This document shows positions 7,530-14,812 of a stretch of DNA of 38,459 bases, piece after piece. The translations under genes and the position numbers were made by a program. Source of the DNA: Mycobacterium sp. IS-1496 (GTDB lineage Bacteria > Actinomycetota > Actinomycetes > Mycobacteriales > Mycobacteriaceae); the NCBI RefSeq assembly GCF_001499995.1, contig NZ_LQIU01000037.1, forward strand, positions 1-38,459, in the 5' to 3' direction. The stretch's first letter is position 1. The number at the start of each line of letters is the position of its first letter. Under the pieces are notes generated by a model. It was given only the letters and a program-made list of their open reading frames with translations, ran no database searches and was not told where the DNA came from.

Positions 7530-8592
7530 TCTGCCACGACCGGGCCGCCGCCACGAGGCCCTGCACGAGCGCGGACGTGGCGGGGGACAGGCCGTCGTCG
7601 CCGGGCAGCGGGCTGCGCGGACTGATACCGCGCACCCGCGAGGTCAGTTCGAGCTGGGCGCCGTCGCCCCGCACCCGGTTGACCGGGTTGTCGGCGTGCA
7701 GGCCCCGCAACTCCGGCGGGATGTCGTCCAGGTCGGTGACCATCCGGTAGCCGGGGATGTCGACGTGGTCGGCGAGGTGGGCGGCCAGCGTCCGGTTGCG
7801 TCCGCCCGCCAGCAGTTCGGTGCTGCGGCCGATGCGCCCGTATCCGTGCAGCGAGACGGCGACGTCGACGTGGTCGAGGAACTCCGCGAGCCGCGCCGAC
7901 TCGCCGGCCAGGTAGCGCGCGGACGGCAGATGGTGTGGGTACTGCTCGGGGTGGCGCACCACGTACACCGATGCGCCCGCGGCCTCGGCGGCGCGTTCGG
8001 CGATGACGTCGGTCATCTGCTCGAGCCCGCCGCCGTGGATGGCCAGGAACCCGAACCGCGACCGCAGCACGCTGTGCTCGGTCACGGCGGGATCGCTGAG
8101 CAGTTCCGAAAGCGTCTGCGGCCCTTCGGTCTCCGCGTGGTGGGGGCGGTGCGGCCAGTGCATCGGATCCCAGCGTCCGAGGAACTCGATCCAGCGGTGC
8201 GGCAGCCCGTGGTGCAGTGCGCCGTCGATGATGCGTTCCAGGTAGCCCGGCCGTGGCGGGCCCGGTTCGACGCGGTGGTCGATGTACACCCACGCCGGCG
8301 CCGGACCGTCGTCGGTCTGCACGGTCAGCCGGTCGCGGCGGTAGCGCACCGGAACGCCCTCGGCGCTGTCGAGGGTCGCGAGGTCGTGGTCGGACACCTG
8401 CCAGAGCACCCCGTGCACCTGCGCGCCGTCGACCGGTTCCACGGTGGCCACGCCGCGTTCGTTGATCAGCCAGTCGTGGTCGGCGAGCGTCGCCGGGCGC
8501 GGGTCGACGGCGTCGGGGCAGCGCTGCGCCATCTGCTGCACGCACAGGTTGGACCCGTACGCGAAGTAGGCGTGTCGACCAGCGCGCAGCAT
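7456..8592 (-). CDS. Gamma-glutamylcyclotransferase / poly-gamma-glutamate hydrolase fusion
   Basis: The 378-residue protein joins two domains. Residues 8-120 look like a gamma-glutamylcyclotransferase, with YGSN at 12-15 and a candidate catalytic glutamate at 78 (DSAEGVPVRY). Residues 175-350 look like a zinc-dependent poly-gamma-glutamate hydrolase (PF05908 type), with HGGGLE at 186-191 and SLHG at 247-250. Known relatives of the second domain cut gamma-glutamyl polymers; relatives of the first release 5-oxoproline from gamma-glutamyl amines. Together they could degrade a gamma-glutamyl chain completely, which is inference. Its ATG follows the mntH TGA with no gap. The last 24 residues are low-complexity and overlap the permease gene. 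Confidence 0.8.
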   Translation of the reverse strand: MLRAGRHAYFAYGSNLCVQQMAQRCPDAVDPRPATLADHDWLINERGVATVEPVDGAQVHGVLWQVSDHDLATLDSAEGVPVRYRRDRLTVQTDDGPAPAWVYIDHRVEPGPPRPGYLERIIDGALHHGLPHRWIEFLGRWDPMHWPHRPHHAETEGPQTLSELLSDPAVTEHSVLRSRFGFLAIHGGGLEQMTDVIAERAAEAAGASVYVVRHPEQYPHHLPSARYLAGESARLAEFLDHVDVAVSLHGYGRIGRSTELLAGGRNRTLAAHLADHVDIPGYRMVTDLDDIPPELRGLHADNPVNRVRGDGAQLELTSRVRGISPRSPLPGDDGLSPATSALVQGLVAAARSWQTTSRPAEPAALPGRGPVSGGGSRG

Positions 8593-9822
8593 TCAGCCTG
8601 TCACGGTCAGATAGATGAGCACCACGTTCAAGAGACTAATCAAACCCGCGACGATCCAGCCCAGCGCGGTGGTGACGCGGTGGTTGACGTCGGCGCCCAT
8701 CACGGCCCGGTCCGCGGTCAGCCGGATGAGCGGGATGAGCGCGAACGGGATGCCGAAGGACAGCACGACCTGGGACAGCACCAGGGCGCGGGTGGGGTCG
8801 ACGCCGAGCGCGAGGATCGCCAGCGCGGGGACCAGCGTGACGAGGCGGCGCACCAGCAGCGGATAGGTCCGGCGAAGCAGGCCGCCCATGATCATGGCGC
8901 CGGCGTAGGCGCCCACCGATGTCGACGCCAGGCCGGACGCCAGCAGGCCGATCGCGAAGCACAGCGCGACAGCCGGGCCGAGCGTCTGCTGCACCGCGGC
9001 GTGGGCGCCCTCGAGGGTGTCGGTGTCGTCCATGCCCTGCAGGTTGGTGGCGGCGACCAGCAGCATCGACATGTTCACCGCGCCGGCGATCAGCATCGCC
9101 AGGCTGACGTCGATGCGGGTGGCCTTGAGCAGCAGGCGCCGCCGAGGGCCCGGTTCGGGGTGGCCGTGGCGGTCACGGGCGAGGCCGGAGTGCAGGTAGA
9201 CCGCGTGCGGCATCACCGTCGCACCGAGCATCGCCGTCGCGAGCAGCACGCTCTCGGCGCCGTCGAAGAGGGGGATCAGGCCGCCTGCGACGTCGGCGGC
9301 GGGCGGCGGTTCGACGAACACGCTCGTGAGGAAGCCGATCGCGATGATCAGCAGCAGGCCGCTGATCACCCGCTCGAAGTGCCGCTGGCCGCGGCGGTTC
9401 TGAATGGCCAGCAGGGCCAGTGACACCGCGCCCGTGATCAGACCGCCGACCAGCAGCGGCAGGTCGAACAACAGGTAGAGCGCGATGGCGCCGCCGACCA
9501 CCTCGGCGAGATCCGTTGCCATGGCGACCAATTCGGCCTGCAGCCAGTAGGCGATGCGGGTCGGCGTCCGCGTGCGGCCGGCGACGGACTCGGGCAGCGA
9601 GCGGCCGGTGACCAGACCCAGCTTCGCCGACAGGTACTGCACCAGCCCGGCCATGACGTTGGCCAGCACGATCACCCAGACGAGCAGGAACCCGAACTGG
9701 GCTCCGGCGCTGACGTTGGCCGCGACGTTGCCCGGATCGACATAGGCGATCGCGGCGACGAACGCCGGCCCCAGCAGCAGCCACGTCGGCCTCGTCGTCC
9801 GACGGTCGGTGTCCGGCAGCAC
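8593..9822 (-). CDS. mntH: Nramp-family divalent metal (Mn/Fe) transporter MntH
   Basis: The 409-residue Nramp transporter imports Mn2+ or Fe2+ with protons. The TM1 metal-binding motif DPGN is in AIAYVDPGNVAANVSAG, and the TM6 motif MPH is in MLGATVMPHAVYLHSG. About eleven transmembrane helices are visible. The GTG start is preceded by AAGGAAAAG. An iron-box-like palindrome lies 35 bp upstream. Its stop abuts the next ATG, so the fused gamma-glutamyl enzyme is expressed with it. M. tuberculosis Rv0924c is the likely counterpart, and the NHEJ genes seen later here are also near it in that genome. Confidence 0.94.
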   Translation of the reverse strand: MLPDTDRRTTRPTWLLLGPAFVAAIAYVDPGNVAANVSAGAQFGFLLVWVIVLANVMAGLVQYLSAKLGLVTGRSLPESVAGRTRTPTRIAYWLQAELVAMATDLAEVVGGAIALYLLFDLPLLVGGLITGAVSLALLAIQNRRGQRHFERVISGLLLIIAIGFLTSVFVEPPPAADVAGGLIPLFDGAESVLLATAMLGATVMPHAVYLHSGLARDRHGHPEPGPRRRLLLKATRIDVSLAMLIAGAVNMSMLLVAATNLQGMDDTDTLEGAHAAVQQTLGPAVALCFAIGLLASGLASTSVGAYAGAMIMGGLLRRTYPLLVRRLVTLVPALAILALGVDPTRALVLSQVVLSFGIPFALIPLIRLTADRAVMGADVNHRVTTALGWIVAGLISLLNVVLIYLTVTG

Positions 9823-9856
9823 CCTTTTCCTTCCTGCGGAACAGCGAATAGAAAAG

Positions 9857-9876
9857 TTAGGTTAGCCGAAACCTCC
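9857..9876. promoter_or_regulatory. Candidate IdeR/MntR-type metal box upstream of mntH
   Basis: TTAGGTTAGCCGAAACCT begins at 9857, with AGGTT (9859-9863) and AACCT (9870-9874) as inverted arms. The iron-box consensus I recall has the same arms with a 5-bp centre; here the centre is 6 bp. The position 35 bp from the mntH start suits repression by a DtxR-family regulator. Which one binds is not decided by sequence. Confidence 0.5.
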
Positions 9877-9969
9877 CCGTCGGGTGCGCTCGGTCCGCCG
9901 AAACGAACAAATGGGCGCACTTGTTCGAGTGAAACCCGCCATTTCGTCGATCTCGGCGGGACCGCCGCC

Positions 9970-10206
9970 TCAGATGTCGAAGCCGATGACGAGCCCGCCG
10001 TAACCCCAGCCGCCGTACGGCCAGCCGTTGTTGGTCGCCGGCGGTGTGGTGACGATCTGGGTGCTGCCGCCCGTCTCGCACTGGGTCGTGCGCGGACCGG
10101 TGTTGACACACTCGGGCGCGGCCGCCGCGACGGGAGCCGTCAGGACGGCGGCGCCGACAAGTGCGAGGGTGGAAAGTGTTGCGGCCGTGGACAATCCGAT
10201 GTTCAT
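9970..10206 (-). CDS. Small secreted mycobacterial protein, paralogue 1 of 3
   Basis: The 78-residue protein has a clear Sec signal peptide (MNIGLSTAATLSTLALVGAA, cleavage likely after AAA). The mature part of about 48 residues is ECVNTGPRTTQCETGGSTQI followed by VTTPPATNN and a Trp/Tyr/Gly-rich tail (WPYGGWGYGG). Two cysteines 9 residues apart could form a disulfide. RBS GGAGG is well placed before the ATG. The core and tail recur in the next two genes. The function is unknown. Confidence 0.75.
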   Translation of the reverse strand: MNIGLSTAATLSTLALVGAAVLTAPVAAAAPECVNTGPRTTQCETGGSTQIVTTPPATNNGWPYGGWGYGGLVIGFDI

Positions 10207-10245
10207 CGGTGACCTCCTGGTACGGCCGGGGTCTGTGGCGACGAA

Positions 10246-10479
10246 CTACCAACCCATGACCAGCGCCGGTCCGTAGTAGTAGTCGTTCCACGGGTACAGG
10301 TAGTTGGTCTGTCCCGGCGAGGTGACGATCTGTGTGTTACCCGGGCTGCTGCACTGCGTGGTGGATCCGCCGAAGGCGGTCTGACCCGTGGTGACGCAGT
10401 TCGGCTGGGCTGCCGCGGTGGGCGCCATGAGGACCGCCGCGCCGACGGCGAACGGCGCGAGGACGAGCAGTATCTTCAC
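10246..10479 (-). CDS. Small secreted mycobacterial protein, paralogue 2 of 3
   Basis: The 77-residue protein starts with GTG (VKILLVLAPFAVG) and has a signal peptide ending in TAAAQP. The mature part carries CVTTGQTAFGGSTTQC, then a proline-glycine stretch with TQIVTSPGQTN and the tail YLYPWNDYYYGPALVMGW. Two cysteines and the TQIVT core match paralogue 1; the YPW-YYGP tail matches paralogue 3. The start lies 5 bp after the stop of paralogue 3, so they share a transcript. A longer ATG reading overlaps that gene and was rejected. The function is unknown. Confidence 0.72.
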   Translation of the reverse strand: MKILLVLAPFAVGAAVLMAPTAAAQPNCVTTGQTAFGGSTTQCSSPGNTQIVTSPGQTNYLYPWNDYYYGPALVMGW

Positions 10480-10484
10480 AGCTT

Positions 10485-10760
10485 CTAACCCCAGTCGACG
10501 ACGGTGGCGGGACCGTAGTACGAGTCGCCCCACGGGTAGAGGAAGGTGCTCTGGTTGTGAATGTCCTTGGGCTGCGTGGCGAATTGGGTCTCCCACGGCG
10601 GGCAGGTCTGCCCCTGGCCCAGGGCGTTGGGGGCCACGTTGAGGCACTTGCCGTCGTGCTCGCCGCTGGGCTGGGCGAGGGCGGCCGGTGCGGCCGCAAC
10701 TGCCGCGGCGGCGCCCGCAGCTGCGACAAACGGGAGGAAGAGGCGCAGAGCGGAACGCAT
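10485..10760 (-). CDS. Small secreted mycobacterial protein, paralogue 3 of 3
   Basis: The 91-residue protein has an alanine-rich signal peptide (MRSALRLFLPFVAAAGAAAA, cleavage likely after ALA). Its mature domain contains two cysteines (KCLNVAPNALGQGQTC) and ends FLYPWGDSYYGPATVVDWG. The tail is nearly the same as in paralogue 2, but the TQIVT core is not conserved. It is the first gene of the minus-strand trio. The function is unknown; extracellular or envelope location is inferred from the signal peptide. Confidence 0.75.
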   Translation of the reverse strand: MRSALRLFLPFVAAAGAAAAVAAAPAALAQPSGEHDGKCLNVAPNALGQGQTCPPWETQFATQPKDIHNQSTFLYPWGDSYYGPATVVDWG

Positions 10761-10793
10761 GAGACCGTCCTTGAGTCGGCGTGCAGCTTACGC

Positions 10794-11867
10794 TCAGGAG
10801 CCTACTAGGCCTTTGCCAGTAATGAGCGGTAGATCAAGAGTTGTCCGTATTCCGGGTTCGGCGGCGACGACGGCGGGGATGGCGTTGACGATCCGCGCGG
10901 CCGTCGCGACGAGACCGGCACGGTTGTGATCGCCGTGGGGACTGCTCTGGCACAGATCCATGGCGTAGGTCGGTTCGCCGGTGATCTCGACGCGGTAGGA
11001 GCCGCCGGGTTGTGCGGGCTGCGGCCAGTCCGGGCAGAGGTCCTCACGCAGCCGGGTCACGTGTTCGAGCACCACCGCGGCCTTGCCGTCGAGCATTCCG
11101 CGCACCTCGAAACGCAGTGCCGCCGCAGTGCCTTTCGCGATGGGGCCGGAGGCGATGTCGAAGTCCTCGGGTGCGGGCTCGCGCACGTAGGTCTCGGTCA
11201 CCCCGTCGAGTTCGACGCCCAGCCCGGCGGCGAGTTGGCGGACCACCGAGCCCCAGGCCAGGCTCAGCACGCCGGGCTGCAGCAGCATCGGCAGCTCGTC
11301 GAGCGGCTTGCCGAACCCCATGACGTCGAACATCACCGTCGGGCTGTCGTAGGTGGCGTAGTCGATGATCTCCATGCAGCGGATCTGCTCGATGCGTTGA
11401 CAGGTCCCGGCCAGCGCGAGGGGCAGCAGGTCGTTGGCGAAGCCGGGGTCGATGCCACCGACGAAGACGCTGGAGCCGCCGGTACGGGTGGCTTCCTCGA
11501 TCGGGGCGATCAATTCCTCGGGCAGCACCTGCCACGGGTACTGCAGGAACACCGGCCCGCTGCCGACCATGTTGATGCCGGCGGCCAGGATGCGGCGGTA
11601 GTCCTCGAGCGCCTCGGGCAACCGGTTGTCGGCCATCGCGGTGTAGACGACACAGTCCGGCTTTGCGGCCAGCACCTCGTCGAGGTCGTCGGTGGCCGTG
11701 ATGCCGGTCCGCTCGGAGAGGCCGGCGAGTTCCGCGGCGTCCTTACCGGCCTTGGCCGCCGACGACACCCAGACGCCGGTCAACTCGAACTGCGGGTTGA
11801 TGATCAGGTGGGTGAGGGCGTGATTGCCGACGTTGCCGGTGCCGATCTGCGCGACGCGTATCGCCAT
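10794..11867 (-). CDS. Dihydrodipicolinate-reductase-like NAD(P) oxidoreductase
   Basis: The 357-residue protein has an N-terminal Rossmann domain, with nucleotide-binding loop VAQIGTGNVGNHAL at residues 4-17. The C-terminal half resembles the DapB-like / 2,4-diaminopentanoate dehydrogenase group, widely annotated in mycobacteria as dihydrodipicolinate reductase. It is not the lysine-pathway DapB, which is shorter and carries a different HHxxK motif. The ATG follows AGGAGA, 9 bp after the SDR stop, so the two form an operon. The operon has a KstR-like box, so a role in steroid or related lipid breakdown is plausible but unproven. Confidence 0.8.
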   Translation of the reverse strand: MAIRVAQIGTGNVGNHALTHLIINPQFELTGVWVSSAAKAGKDAAELAGLSERTGITATDDLDEVLAAKPDCVVYTAMADNRLPEALEDYRRILAAGINMVGSGPVFLQYPWQVLPEELIAPIEEATRTGGSSVFVGGIDPGFANDLLPLALAGTCQRIEQIRCMEIIDYATYDSPTVMFDVMGFGKPLDELPMLLQPGVLSLAWGSVVRQLAAGLGVELDGVTETYVREPAPEDFDIASGPIAKGTAAALRFEVRGMLDGKAAVVLEHVTRLREDLCPDWPQPAQPGGSYRVEITGEPTYAMDLCQSSPHGDHNRAGLVATAARIVNAIPAVVAAEPGIRTTLDLPLITGKGLVGS

Positions 11868-11876
11868 CGAGGTCTC

Positions 11877-12668
11877 CTAGAGGTCGGGGAAGGGCATGTC
11901 GAGGTTGGGGAACGTCAGCCCGCCGTCGACCTCGAGGGTCTTGCCGGTCAGGTAGCTCGCGGCCGGGGAGGCCAGGTAGACCGCCGCGGCGGCGATGTCC
12001 TCGGGATCGCCGAGCCGGCGCATCGGCGTGGCCTTCTCCATGGGCTCACGCAGGTCGTCGTTGCTCGCCACGATGTCGAGCGCGGAGGTGAGGATCGAGC
12101 CGGGCGCGATCGCGTTGACGCGGATGCGCGGGCAGAGGTCTAGGGCGGCAAGCCGGGTGTAGTGCGCGAGCGCGGCCTTCGCGGTGCCGTAGGCCGCGAA
12201 GCCGCGCCCGGCGAGGCGGCCCATCGTCGAGGTGATGTTGATGATGCTGCCGCCGCCGGAGTGCTCCAGCATCAGCGGGACCGAGGCGGTGGTCAGCGCG
12301 TGGGCGGTGGCGACGTTGAAGGTGAACGCGTCGCGCATGTCCTTCGCCGAGGTGTCGGTGAGCGAGTTCGGCATGGTGCCACCGACGTTGTTGACGACGA
12401 TGTCTAGTTTCCCGAAGGCCTCCACCGCGGCGGGGGCGAGTCGAGCCGTCGACTCGGGATGCGCCAGGTCGGCGACGACGACGTGCGCGCGGCGGCCGGT
12501 GCCCCGGATCTGCTCGGCCACCTCGTCGAGTTGCGACTCGGTACGGGCCGCGATCACCACGTCCGCACCGGCTTCCGCGAACGCCACCGCGATCGCTGCG
12601 CCCAGCCCGCGGCCCGCGCCGGTGACGGTTGCGACCCGGCCGTCGAGCCGGAATCTGTCCAGGATCAC
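11877..12668 (-). CDS. Short-chain dehydrogenase/reductase, steroid-regulon type
   Basis: The classical SDR of 263 residues begins VILDRFRLDGRVATVTGAGR. The cofactor motif GAGRGLGAAI is near residues 17-26, NNVGG near 93, and the catalytic Ser with Tyr-x3-Lys in AAYGTAKAALAHY near 160. The C-terminal GGLTFPNLDMPFPDL is shared with mycobacterial SDRs that I recall as KstR-controlled. I chose the GTG at 12668 because MILDRF-type starts are usual for the family and GAAGGAAG precedes it. An ATG at 12713 would add 15 residues. It is the first gene of a two-gene operon. Confidence 0.85.
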   Translation of the reverse strand: MILDRFRLDGRVATVTGAGRGLGAAIAVAFAEAGADVVIAARTESQLDEVAEQIRGTGRRAHVVVADLAHPESTARLAPAAVEAFGKLDIVVNNVGGTMPNSLTDTSAKDMRDAFTFNVATAHALTTASVPLMLEHSGGGSIINITSTMGRLAGRGFAAYGTAKAALAHYTRLAALDLCPRIRVNAIAPGSILTSALDIVASNDDLREPMEKATPMRRLGDPEDIAAAAVYLASPAASYLTGKTLEVDGGLTFPNLDMPFPDL

Positions 12669-12733
12669 GTCTGCCTCACTTCCTTCGACGGGCGTCACCG
12701 TAGCAAGGCTCACGACGCTTCGAGTGAGGTTTC

Positions 12734-12747
12734 TGCAACACGTTCTA
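12734..12747. promoter_or_regulatory. KstR-like operator upstream of the SDR operon
   Basis: TGCAACACGTTCTA fits the KstR motif TnnAACnnGTTnnA at every fixed position. It lies 66 bp upstream of the chosen SDR start, in the 166-bp gap after ku. KstR is the TetR-family repressor of cholesterol catabolism genes. Confidence 0.65.
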
Positions 12748-12834
12748 ATTGGGCCCCGGAGCCGCCCAACGTGCGCGCAGTGCGAAAAACGACGCCGGAT
12801 TTCGCAGTGAGTGCACGTTCGGCGGCGAAGGTCG

Positions 12835-13818
12835 CTACTTTTTCGCCGCTGCCTTCTTCGCTGCCTTCTTGGCCGGGGCCTTCTTCGCGGCGGTCTTCTT
12901 CGCGGGAGCCTTCTTGGCCGCCGCCTTCTTCGCCGGGGCCTTCTTGGCGGGCTTGTCGTCGTTGGAGTCGTCGGAGTCGTCGGAGTCGTCCGAGTCCGAG
13001 TTGGAGTCGGAACTCGATGAGCCGCCGGAGCGCCGCGCCTTCACGCTGGCCTCCAGCTTCGCCAGCAGATCCGACACGTCCTCGGTCTCGTCGAGCTCGG
13101 TCGGCTGCTCTTCGACGGCGAACGCCTCACCGCCTTCGAGTTTGGCCTCCACCAACTCCCGCAGCTGATCCTGGTAGTCGTCGTGGTAGCGATCGGGGTT
13201 AAAGTCGTCGGTCATCGACTCGACCACCTGACCGGCCATCTTCAACTCGGCCGGTTTGATCTCGACTTCCTTGTCCAGCACCGGAAAATCGGGATCGCGG
13301 ATCTCGTCGGGCCACAGCAGCGTGTGGATCATCATCACGTCACGCTTGGAGAAGTCCTTGACGCGCAGGGCCGCCAACCGCGTCTTGTTGCGCAACGCGA
13401 AGTGCACGATCGCGACCCGGTCGGTCTCTGACAGCGTCTTGGCAAGCAGCACATACGATTTCGACGACTTGCCGTCGGGTTCGAGGAAGTAACTGCGGTC
13501 GTACATGAGCGGGTCGAGATCGCCGGCCGGGACGAACTCCAGCACCTCGATCTCGCGGCTGCGTTCCTCCGGCAGCGTGGCGATGTCCTCGTCGGTGATG
13601 ACGACCATCTGACCGTCGTCGGATTCGAAGGCCTTGGCGATGTCGCGGTACTCGACCACTTCACCGCAGACCTCGCAGGTCCGCTTGTAGCGGATCCGGC
13701 CGTTGTCCTTCGCGTGGACCTGGTGGAACTTGATGTCATGGTCCTCGGTCGCGCTGTAGACCTTGACCGGCACGTTCACCAGGCCGAAGGCGATCGAACC
13801 CTTCCAGATGGATCGCAT
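12835..13818 (-). CDS. ku: Non-homologous end-joining protein Ku
   Basis: The bacterial Ku of 327 residues begins MRSIWKGSIAFGLVNVPVKV, the canonical start. The Ku core (to about residue 250) includes YKRTCEVCGEVVEYRDIAKA, FVPAGDLDPLMYDRSYFLEP and DMPF-like segments for DNA-ring formation. A LigD-interacting region follows. The tail is unusual: an acidic Ser/Asp run of about 25 residues, then lysine-alanine repeats (PAKKAPAKKAAAKK type) to the end, as in M. smegmatis Ku. Ku binds double-strand break ends and recruits LigD. An upstream ATG at 13836 would add six residues and is less likely. It starts 22 bp after the kinase gene, so it may be read from the polyol operon. Confidence 0.96.
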   Translation of the reverse strand: MRSIWKGSIAFGLVNVPVKVYSATEDHDIKFHQVHAKDNGRIRYKRTCEVCGEVVEYRDIAKAFESDDGQMVVITDEDIATLPEERSREIEVLEFVPAGDLDPLMYDRSYFLEPDGKSSKSYVLLAKTLSETDRVAIVHFALRNKTRLAALRVKDFSKRDVMMIHTLLWPDEIRDPDFPVLDKEVEIKPAELKMAGQVVESMTDDFNPDRYHDDYQDQLRELVEAKLEGGEAFAVEEQPTELDETEDVSDLLAKLEASVKARRSGGSSSSDSNSDSDDSDDSDDSNDDKPAKKAPAKKAAAKKAPAKKTAAKKAPAKKAAKKAAAKK

Positions 13819-13840
13819 ACGCCCAGTATGGCCCACATCC

Positions 13841-14812
13841 TCAGCGGCGACGGTCGATCAGGGTCGCGGGTTCGCGCGCCGCGGCGTCGCGGGTGGCCCG
13901 ATCCGGCAGGTCCGCACCCGCCTTGGTGACCGTCAGCGCCGAGGACAACGCGGCGGTCCGCAGCACGTCGTGCAGGGCGTCGAGGCGAATCGCGCGCAGT
14001 TGCGGGCGTTTCTCGGCGCCCAGCAGACCGTGCGTCCACAGCGCGTCGATGAGCCCTGCCATGAAGGCGTCTCCGGCTCCGACCGTGTCCACCACCTCCA
14101 CCGGCAGCGCGGTTACCCGCACCGCACCGGCGGCGCACACCGCGAAGGCGCCCTGATCGCCCTCGGTGACCGCGACGATCGACGGGCCGAGCTGCAGCCA
14201 CGAGCGGGCGGTCTGCTTCGGTGACCGGTTCGGGTCGAGCCACCGCAGATCCTCGTCGCTGGCCTTGATGACGTCGGCGCGTTCGACCAGGCGGTCGATC
14301 CGGCTGCGGGCCGCGTCGGCGTCGTCGATCAGCGCCGGGCGGATGTTGGGGTCGAAGGTCAACGTCGCCGACAGGTGGTAGGCGTCGAGCAGCGCCGCCG
14401 TCGCGCGGCATCCGGGCTCGAGCACTGTGGCGATGGACCCCGTGTGGGCCACCAGTGGGGGCGCGGCCTCCGGGGTCCCTGTGAGCTCCCACTCGATGTC
14501 GAATTCGTACCGGGCCGAACCCTTGTCGTCGAGCATGGCCCGCGCCGTCGGCGTCCGGGTGGCGTTGGTGCTGCCGGCCACGAGGTGCACCCCCGCCGCC
14601 TCGAGATGCTCGACGATCCGCCTGCCGCGCGCGTCGTCGGCGATGTGGGTGAGGAAGTCGACGCCGCGACCGAGCCGGGCCAGGCCGACGGCGACGTTGA
14701 GGGGGCTGCCCCCGACGTGTTCGGTCGGAGCGGCGCGCTCGGCGGTGGGTTCGTCGTCGCGTTCCACGATGTCGATCAGCGCTTCGCCGATCACCAGCGC
14801 ATGGGGCGTCAT
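13841..14812 (-). CDS. PfkB-family carbohydrate kinase (probable fructokinase)
   Basis: The 323-residue ribokinase/PfkB-type kinase begins MTPHALVIGEALIDIVERDD. The substrate-binding GGSPLNVAVGLARLG is near residues 34-48. The anion-hole/catalytic motif DTVGAGDAFMAGL near 245-257 contains the catalytic Asp. Its start overlaps the mannitol dehydrogenase stop (ATGA), giving tight coupling. The likely reaction is fructose to fructose-6-phosphate with ATP, inferred from the neighbour producing fructose. The longer in-frame extension to 15721 runs through the dehydrogenase and was rejected. Confidence 0.9.
   Translation of the reverse strand: MTPHALVIGEALIDIVERDDEPTAERAAPTEHVGGSPLNVAVGLARLGRGVDFLTHIADDARGRRIVEHLEAAGVHLVAGSTNATRTPTARAMLDDKGSARYEFDIEWELTGTPEAAPPLVAHTGSIATVLEPGCRATAALLDAYHLSATLTFDPNIRPALIDDADAARSRIDRLVERADVIKASDEDLRWLDPNRSPKQTARSWLQLGPSIVAVTEGDQGAFAVCAAGAVRVTALPVEVVDTVGAGDAFMAGLIDALWTHGLLGAEKRPQLRAIRLDALHDVLRTAALSSALTVTKAGADLPDRATRDAAAREPATLIDRRR

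Noticed and set aside
9904..9927. Inverted repeat CGAACAA/TTGTTCG downstream of the first small secreted gene
   Set aside because: The 7-bp AT-rich stem with a 10-nt loop and no T-tract is too weak to call a terminator, and it does not fit the SOS box spacing.
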